12,574 bases of DNA from G020354085 sp964629975 (lineage in GTDB: Bacteria > Pseudomonadota > Gammaproteobacteria > Acidiferrobacterales > Sulfurifustaceae). The translations under genes and the position numbers were made by a program. Position 1 is the stretch's first letter, and each line of letters starts with the position of its first letter. Shown piece after piece: positions 7,110 through 12,574 of the stretch. Where the stretch lies: assembly GCA_964629975.1 (NCBI GenBank), contig CAZVUN010000090.1, forward strand, positions 1 to 12,574, read 5' to 3'. The notes beneath the pieces are model-generated. The model saw nothing but the letters and a program-made list of their open reading frames with translations. It ran no database searches and was not told the origin of the DNA.

Positions 7110-10100
7110 CGCTGCCGGAGTTCTCCATCCGCCGTCACGTGCTCACCCTCATGCTGAGCCTGGTGCTGATCCTGTTCGGCGTCATCGCCTTTGCCCGTCT
7201 CGGTCTCGACAAGTTCCCGAAGATCGAATTTCCCGCGGTCACCGTGGTCACGACCATGCCCGGCGCCGATCCCGACATCGTGGACCGCAATATCACCGAC
7301 CGCATCGAAGAGGTGGTCAACCAGGTGCCCGGGGTCAAGGCGATCACCTCGAGCTCCTCGCTCGGCGCCTCCGTGGTGGCGATCGAGTTCGAGCTCGAGA
7401 AGAACGTCGACGTCGCCTACCAGGAGGTCAAGGCCAAGGTCGACACCGTGCTCAAGCTGCTGCCGGCCGACGCCGACCCGCCGGTGGTGCGCAAGGTCGA
7501 GGTCGGCGCCACCGCCGTGGTGTGGGTCGCGCTCACCGGCAACCGTACCGTCCAGGCGCTCAACACCTACGCCGAGGAGATCATCAAGCCGCGCTTCGAG
7601 ACGGTGAGCGGCGTGGGCGAGGTGCTGATCGGCGGACGGATCAAGCGCACCATCCGCATCTGGCTCGATCCCGAGCGGCTGCGCGCCTACGAGCTCTCCC
7701 CGCTCGACGTCGCCAACAGTTTCCGGCGCGAGCACATCAACCAGCCGGCCGGCTTCCTCACGAGCCCGGGCCGCGAGTGGCTCATCAAGTTCGACGCCGA
7801 GTTCACGCGCCTCGACGACATGCGCAACATGGTGGTGGCCTACCGCCAGGGCGCGCCGGTGTACCTCAAGAACGTGGCGCGCGTGGAAGACGGCCTCGAG
7901 GACCCACGCAAGCTGGCGCGCTACAAGGGCGAGCCCGCCGTGGGGCTCGGCATCGTCAAGACCTCGGACGCCAACACCGTGGCCGTGGTCGACCGCATCA
8001 AGGAACGCGTGGAGAAGGAGATCCGCCCCAATCTGCCGCCGGGGCTCGACATCCGTTACTCCTCGGACGACTCGATCTCGATCCGCCAGTCGATCGCCGC
8101 GCTCAACGAGCATCTGCTGCTCGGCACGCTGTTCGCCGCGCTCATGGTGTTCCTGTTCCTGAAGAGCGGGCGCTCCACCCTCATCATCGCCACCGCCATC
8201 CCGGTGTCGCTGTTCGCGACCTTCGCGGTCATGTACTTCGCCGGCTACACCCTCAACAAGATCACGCTGCTCGGCCTGCTGCTGCTGATTGGCGTGGTCG
8301 TGGACGACGCGATCGTGGTGCTGGAGAACATCTTCCGCCACCGCGAGGAACAGCACGAGGAGATGGAGCGTGCGGCCATCGACGGCTCCAACCAGGTGAT
8401 CTTCGCGGTGCTCGCCTCGACCCTCACGCTGGTGTCGATCTTCCTGCCGGTCGCCTTCATCACCGGCATCGTCGGACGCTTCCTGTCGTCGTTCGCGCTG
8501 GTCGTGGTGATCGGCGTGCTCGCCTCGCTGTGGGTATCGCTCACCCTCACGCCCATGCTGTGCGCGCGTTACCTGACACTGCCGGCCACGCACGGGCGCG
8601 TGTACCGCGCCCTCGAATCGGCGTTCAGCGCGCTCGAGAACGGCTATCGCGCCGTGCTGCGGCTCGCGCTCGCGCACCGCTGGAAGGTCGTGCTCGTTGC
8701 CGTGCTGGTGGTGGCCTCGAGCGTGCTGCCGTTCAAATACGTCGGCAAGACCTTCGTGCCGGAGGAGGATGAGGCGCGCTTCATGATCATGACGCAGGCC
8801 CCGCTCGGCGCGAACCTGGACTACACGGCGCGCAAGCTGAACGACGTCGAGGCCATCCTCGCCCGCCGGCCCGAGGTGTTCAGCTACTTCTCGGCCGTCG
8901 GCCTGGGCGAGGTCGGCCAGGTGACGACCGGGCGCACCTTCGTGCGCCTCGTCGAGCGCAAGCAACGCCGACTCAGCCAGGCCGAGATCATGAAAGAGCT
9001 GCGCCGCGAGCTCAACCAGATTCCCGGCATCCAGGCGTTTCCGGCCGCGATCTCGCCGATCGGCGGGCAGCGCGGCGAGCCGCTGCAGTTCGCGATCCTC
9101 GGGCCCGAGCTCACCCGCATCGACGAGCTCGCCGACCAGATGGTCGCGCGCCTCGGGCGCATCGAGGGCGTGGCCAAGCTCGACAAGGACATCAAGCTCA
9201 ACCTGCCGGAGGTGCGGCTCAACCTCGACCGCGAACGCGCCGCGCAGATCGGCGTGAGCGCCGCCGACGTGGCCCAGACCCTGAGCGCCATGACCGGCGG
9301 GACGGACATCGCCGAGTTCCGCGAGGGCAGCCAGCGCTACGACATCCGCCTGCAGGTCGAGCCGACCGAGCGCACCAGCATCGAGAGCCTGAAGAAGATC
9401 TACATCAAGAATCGCAGCGGCGAGCTGGTGCGGCTCGACACGCTGGTGGCCGTCGAGCAAGGACTGGGCGCGGCCGTGATCCAGCGCCGCAACCGCCAGT
9501 ACGCCGGCTTCATCTACGGCGCGCTCGAGGGCCTGCCGCTCGGGGATGCGACCGCCGCGGTCAACCGCATCGCCGCCGAGATCCTGCCGGCGGGCTATTC
9601 GATCGCCTACACCGGCCAGGCCGAGGAGTTCGCCAAGACCGGCGGCTACGTGCTGTTCGCCTTCTCGCTCGCGCTGGTCATGATCTACATGGTGCTCGCC
9701 AGCCAGTTCAACTCCCTGATCCAGCCGCTGGTGGTGATGGTGGCGCAGCCGCTGGCCATCATCGGCGGGGTGACGGCGCTGTGGCTGTTCGGCGACACGC
9801 TCAACCTGTTCTCCATGATCGGGATGATCCTGCTCATGGGCCTGGTGGCGAAGAACTCGATCCTGCTCATCGACCTCACCAACCAGTATCGCGTGCAGGG
9901 CAAGGGCATCAAGGACGCGCTGATGGAGGCGTGCCCGCACCGCATGCGCCCGGTGCTCATCACCTCGCTCACGGTCATCGCCGCGATGCTGCCGGCGGCC
10001 ATCGGTCTCGGCCCCGGTGTCGAGACCAACCGGCCACTGTCGCTCGTGGTCATGGGGGGCATGGTGTCGTCCACGCTGCTCACGCTGGTGGCGGTACCGG

Positions 10101-10174
10101 CGGTGTACTCGCTGGTCGAGGGCGGACTGGCACGATTGCACGCGCGCACCGTGCGCCGGGCGCCGACGACATGA
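7106..10174 (+). CDS. RND efflux transporter, HAE1-type (AcrB/MexB-like) inner-membrane pump
   Basis: A 1022-residue proton-driven pump, close to the usual 1030-1050. TM1 is at about residues 11-30. A large periplasmic loop follows to about 335, then TM2-TM6, TM7 near 525-545, a second periplasmic loop to about 845, and TM8-TM12. The proton-relay residues are present: Asp400-Asp401 in TM4 (IGVVVDDAIVVLEN) and Lys916 in TM10 (GLVAKNSILL). The paired aspartates fit the HAE1 class (hydrophobic and amphiphilic compounds) rather than metal pumps of the CzcA class. The start is GTG, with GAGGG at 7095-7099 six bases upstream, overlapping the adaptor stop; the next in-frame ATG is inside TM1. The stop overlaps the channel gene start (ATGA). 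No substrate can be inferred. Confidence 0.95.
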   Translation: MTLPEFSIRRHVLTLMLSLVLILFGVIAFARLGLDKFPKIEFPAVTVVTTMPGADPDIVDRNITDRIEEVVNQVPGVKAITSSSSLGASVVAIEFELEKNVDVAYQEVKAKVDTVLKLLPADADPPVVRKVEVGATAVVWVALTGNRTVQALNTYAEEIIKPRFETVSGVGEVLIGGRIKRTIRIWLDPERLRAYELSPLDVANSFRREHINQPAGFLTSPGREWLIKFDAEFTRLDDMRNMVVAYRQGAPVYLKNVARVEDGLEDPRKLARYKGEPAVGLGIVKTSDANTVAVVDRIKERVEKEIRPNLPPGLDIRYSSDDSISIRQSIAALNEHLLLGTLFAALMVFLFLKSGRSTLIIATAIPVSLFATFAVMYFAGYTLNKITLLGLLLLIGVVVDDAIVVLENIFRHREEQHEEMERAAIDGSNQVIFAVLASTLTLVSIFLPVAFITGIVGRFLSSFALVVVIGVLASLWVSLTLTPMLCARYLTLPATHGRVYRALESAFSALENGYRAVLRLALAHRWKVVLVAVLVVASSVLPFKYVGKTFVPEEDEARFMIMTQAPLGANLDYTARKLNDVEAILARRPEVFSYFSAVGLGEVGQVTTGRTFVRLVERKQRRLSQAEIMKELRRELNQIPGIQAFPAAISPIGGQRGEPLQFAILGPELTRIDELADQMVARLGRIEGVAKLDKDIKLNLPEVRLNLDRERAAQIGVSAADVAQTLSAMTGGTDIAEFREGSQRYDIRLQVEPTERTSIESLKKIYIKNRSGELVRLDTLVAVEQGLGAAVIQRRNRQYAGFIYGALEGLPLGDATAAVNRIAAEILPAGYSIAYTGQAEEFAKTGGYVLFAFSLALVMIYMVLASQFNSLIQPLVVMVAQPLAIIGGVTALWLFGDTLNLFSMIGMILLMGLVAKNSILLIDLTNQYRVQGKGIKDALMEACPHRMRPVLITSLTVIAAMLPAAIGLGPGVETNRPLSLVVMGGMVSSTLLTLVAVPAVYSLVEGGLARLHARTVRRAPTT

Positions 10175-11505
10175 AGCGCGCCGCGTGGACCCTGATCGCC
10201 GCCCTGGTGGCGATACCGGCCGGGGCCGAGGACCTGCTCGAGGTCTACCGGGCGGCGCAGCAAAACGACCCGCAGTTCGGCGCCGCGCGCGCCGCGCGCG
10301 ATGCCGGCGCGGAGAAGGCGCCGCAGGGCCGCTCGCAGCTGCTGCCGCAGATCAACCTCTCGGCGTTTCACACCGAATCCGATCAGGACGTCAAGACGCC
10401 GAGCCTCGACAACAGCTTCCGCTACGGCACCGACAACTGGAGCCTTGCGCTCACCCAGCCGCTGTACCGCAAGCAGAACTTCGCCAGCTACTCCCAGGGC
10501 CAGGCCGACGCGGCGCGCGCCGATTACGAGCTCGCCGCCGCGCGCCAGGATCTGGTGCTGCGCGTCGCGCAGACCTACTTCACGGCGCTGGCCGCGCACG
10601 ACCTGCTCGATTTCGCCGTCGCCGAGAAGGAGGCGGTCGCGCGCCTGCTCGCGCTCACCCAGCGCAATTTCAATGTCGGCACGGCCAGTCTGGTCGACAT
10701 CCACGACACACAGGCGGCCTATGACCTCGCCGTGGCGCAGGAGATCGAGGCCGCCAACAACCTCGAGGTGCGCCGCGAGGCGTTGCGCGTGCTGACCGGC
10801 ACGAGCCCGGGGACGCTCGCGCGTCTGACGCAGAAGCTGCCGCTGACACCACCGCAGCCGGCCCGGGTCGCGGACTGGGAGCAGGCCGCGAGCCGCGACC
10901 ATCCGCTGGTCCTCGCCCAGGAGCAGGCCCTCGAATCGGCGCAGCAGGAGATCGAGAAGAATCGCGGCGGCCACCTGCCGACGCTCGACCTCACCGCGTC
11001 GCACACCTACAACGACGCCGGCGGCAGCACCCAGGGCTTCGCCATCGAGACCAGCACGCGCCAGATCGGGCTGCTCTTCAACCTGCCGCTCTACCAGGGG
11101 GGCAATACCGCCTCGCGCGTGCGCGAGGCGGTCGCCCGCCGCGAGGAGTCGGCGCAGCGCCTCGACCAGACGCGCCGCCAGAACGCGTTCGCGGCGCGCG
11201 ATGCCTACAGCGCCGTGACCAATGGCATGGCGCGCGTGCAGGCGCTCGAACAGGCGCTCGCCTCCAACCAGCGGGCGCTCGAATCGACCGTGCTCGGTTA
11301 CGAGCGCGGCGTGCGCAACGGCCTGGACGTGCTCGCCACCCAGCGCGCGCTGTTTCGCACGCGCCGCGACCTGGCACAGCAGCGCTACGAATACCTGTTT
11401 GCACGCCTGCGCCTGAAGGCGGCGGTCGGCGCGCTCGCCGAGAGCGACATCGAGGAGATCAATCGCCTGCTCGGCTACACGGCGAGCGCGGCGAGAAGCG
11501 ACTGA
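10171..11505 (+). CDS. tolC: TolC-type outer-membrane channel protein of the RND operon
   Basis: A 444-residue channel protein resembling E. coli TolC itself. The signal peptide is MKRAAWTLIAALVAIPAGA, cleaved before EDLLEVYRAAQQNDPQF. The two structural repeats carry TolC hallmarks: QRNFNVGTASLVDIHDTQA and NLEVRREALRVLTG in the first, GGHLPTLDLTASHTYND, NLPLYQGG and YERGVRNGLDVLATQRALF in the second, ending near LKAAVGALAESDIEEINRLL. It lacks the long C-terminal tail of E. coli TolC. The ATG overlaps the RND stop (ATGA) and has no clear Shine-Dalgarno sequence, so coupled translation is likely. No convincing terminator follows it. It could also serve other TolC-dependent exporters, as E. coli TolC does. 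The symbol is by homology. Confidence 0.92.
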   Translation: MKRAAWTLIAALVAIPAGAEDLLEVYRAAQQNDPQFGAARAARDAGAEKAPQGRSQLLPQINLSAFHTESDQDVKTPSLDNSFRYGTDNWSLALTQPLYRKQNFASYSQGQADAARADYELAAARQDLVLRVAQTYFTALAAHDLLDFAVAEKEAVARLLALTQRNFNVGTASLVDIHDTQAAYDLAVAQEIEAANNLEVRREALRVLTGTSPGTLARLTQKLPLTPPQPARVADWEQAASRDHPLVLAQEQALESAQQEIEKNRGGHLPTLDLTASHTYNDAGGSTQGFAIETSTRQIGLLFNLPLYQGGNTASRVREAVARREESAQRLDQTRRQNAFAARDAYSAVTNGMARVQALEQALASNQRALESTVLGYERGVRNGLDVLATQRALFRTRRDLAQQRYEYLFARLRLKAAVGALAESDIEEINRLLGYTASAARSD

Positions 11506-11542
11506 CCGCGCGCGGCGGCGGGTTGCCCCACATTCTGTCGCG

Positions 11543-11570
11543 TTGTCGCGCACGCGCGCGTCGCTACAAT
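11543..11570 (+). promoter_or_regulatory. Predicted promoter of the FemAB-like gene
   Basis: TTGTCG (11543-11548) and TACAAT (11565-11570) are 16 bases apart; the -10 matches five of six sigma-70 positions and the -35 four. The ATG begins only 6 bases after the -10, so transcription would start at or next to the start codon. The surrounding 71-bp gap (11506-11576) holds nothing else I can recognise. Confidence 0.55.
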
Positions 11571-11576
11571 GACGCC

Positions 11577-12574
11577 ATGGACGTCACGGTCGCCGGCAGC
11601 ATAGACGCGATACCGGCGGCCGCATGGAATGCGCTCGCCGGCACCGACAATCCCTTCACCCGTCACGAGCTGATCGCTGCCTTCGAGCGCACCGGCTGCG
11701 CCACACCGGCCACCGGCTGGGTGGCGCAGCACCTGGCGGTGTACGATGCCGGTCAGCTGGTCGGCGCCGCGCCGATCTATCGCAAGAGTCACACCTACGG
11801 CGAGTTCGTGTTCGACTTCGCCTGGGCCGAGGCCTACCGGCGCGCCGGCCTCGCGTACTTTCCCAAGCTCATCGCGGCCATACCCTTTTCACCGGTGCCC
11901 GGCCGCCGGCTGTTGCTCATCGACGATTCACGCCGCGACGAGGTTGCACGCCTGCTGATCGACGGCGCCGTCGAGCTGGCGCGCCGCACCGATGCGTCGT
12001 CGCTGCACTGGCTGTTCCCGCGCGAGGACGACCTGCGGCTGCTCACCGCGCACGGCATGTTGCAGCGCACCGGCTTCCAGTACCACTGGTTCAATGCCGG
12101 GTATCGCGACTTCGAGGACTTTCTGTCCACGTTCACCGCCGACAAGCGCAAGAAGGCGCGGCGCGAGCGCCGCTACGTTGCCGAGGCCGGGGTCACGATC
12201 GAGATCCTGGAAGGGCACGCCATCGGCGCGCAGCACTGGGACCTGATGCACGACTTTCACCAGTCGACCATCCGCGTGCACGGCGCCCCGCCGTTTCTCA
12301 CGCGCGCCTTCTTCCACACGCTCGGCGAATCCTTGGCCGAGCACTGCATGATCGTGTTTGCCCGTCACGGCAGCGAGTACGTCGGGGCGGCACTCAACCT
12401 GCGCGGGAAGGAGGCGCTTTACGGGCGCTACTGGGGCGGACGCCCGGGCTATCACAGCCTGCACTTCGAGGTGTGCTACTACAGCGCCATCGACTACTGC
12501 ATCCGCCACGGCCTGAAGCGCTTCGAGGGCGGCGCCGGCGGCGAGCACAAGCTGGCACGCGGCTTCGTGCCGGT
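11577..12574 (+). CDS. FemAB-like / GNAT-superfamily acyltransferase (DUF482, COG3146 type), 3'-truncated by window edge
   Basis: The frame is open for 332 codons to the right edge without a stop. The N-terminus (IDAIPAAAWNALAGTDNPFT), AAPIYRKSHTYGEFVFDFAW, AYFPKLIAAIPFSPVPGRRL, the basic stretch ADKRKKARRERRYV, ALNLRGKEALYGRYWGG and LHFEVCYYSAIDYCIRHGLK followed by FEGGAGGEHKLARGF are the conserved blocks of the DUF482 FemAB-like family. FemAB proteins transfer amino acids from aminoacyl-tRNA to peptidoglycan precursors, but the biochemical role of this branch is not settled to my knowledge, so no reaction is assigned. It has no signal peptide and is probably cytoplasmic. The ATG fits the family N-terminus and has no Shine-Dalgarno sequence. 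It appears to be a separate unit from the efflux operon. Confidence 0.9.
   Translation, partial: MDVTVAGSIDAIPAAAWNALAGTDNPFTRHELIAAFERTGCATPATGWVAQHLAVYDAGQLVGAAPIYRKSHTYGEFVFDFAWAEAYRRAGLAYFPKLIAAIPFSPVPGRRLLLIDDSRRDEVARLLIDGAVELARRTDASSLHWLFPREDDLRLLTAHGMLQRTGFQYHWFNAGYRDFEDFLSTFTADKRKKARRERRYVAEAGVTIEILEGHAIGAQHWDLMHDFHQSTIRVHGAPPFLTRAFFHTLGESLAEHCMIVFARHGSEYVGAALNLRGKEALYGRYWGGRPGYHSLHFEVCYYSAIDYCIRHGLKRFEGGAGGEHKLARGFVP

Noticed and set aside
6620..10141. A 1173-codon open frame on the minus strand opposite the RND pump
   Set aside because: It is a shadow of the codon bias in G+C-rich DNA: the translation is dominated by H, R, D, E and A in low-complexity runs with no fold or motif, while the plus strand encodes a canonical RND pump.
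7106..10174. Heavy-metal (CzcA/CusA-type) RND pump
   Set aside because: TM4 carries the paired aspartates VVDDAIVVLEN of HAE1 pumps, not the metal-pump pattern, and no metal regulator or metal-binding adaptor is nearby.
11506..11542. Terminator after the TolC gene
   Set aside because: The sequence is G+C-rich but shows no stable hairpin followed by a T run.
9685..11553. A 622-codon minus-strand frame opposite the TolC gene
   Set aside because: Shadow frame: arginine- and alanine-rich, no motifs, and the opposite strand is a clear TolC homologue.

Overview
The window is G+C-rich (roughly two thirds by eye), densely coded bacterial DNA with strong third-position G/C preference. The genes are typical of a Gram-negative proteobacterium: TolC-type outer-membrane channels, MacAB, an HAE1-type RND pump and succinyl-CoA synthetase. 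A high-GC gamma- or betaproteobacterium is the best guess, and nothing here fixes the genus. No mobile element, CRISPR array, tRNA or rRNA is visible.

Layout. Positions 1-1254 (minus strand) hold sucC and the first 29 codons of sucD, a TCA-cycle operon that leaves the window on the left. A short gap (1255-1330) carries an intrinsic terminator for the upstream operon and a weak candidate sucC promoter. Positions 1331-5590 (minus strand) are a three-gene efflux operon transcribed in the order outer-membrane factor, macA-like adaptor, macB-like ABC transporter. Positions 5591-5744 are a divergent control region with a perfect 16-bp palindrome lying in both predicted promoters. Positions 5745-11505 (plus strand) are a second operon: a TetR/AcrR repressor, a very short membrane-fusion protein, an HAE1-type RND pump and a TolC homologue. 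After a 71-bp gap, positions 11577-12574 hold a FemAB-like (DUF482) acyltransferase that runs off the right end.

How the genes work together. The window is built around two complete tripartite export systems placed back to back, one ATP-driven (OMF-MacA-MacB) and one proton-driven (MFP-RND-TolC). The only regulator present is the TetR gene at the head of the RND operon. Its probable operator sits between the two operons, so one repressor may control both pumps and itself. Most junctions within the operons are 4-bp overlaps (ATGA or GTGA), which suggests translational coupling.

The most unusual protein is the RND-side adaptor at 6420-7109. It is 229 residues long and appears to lack the lipoyl motif and the alpha-helical hairpin that normally dock onto TolC. 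The MacA-like adaptor also has a hairpin of only about 30 residues. The other point of note is a good -10 box only 6 bp upstream of the FemAB-like start codon, consistent with a leaderless mRNA. I did not find evidence for a wholly new type of system; the rest belongs to known families.
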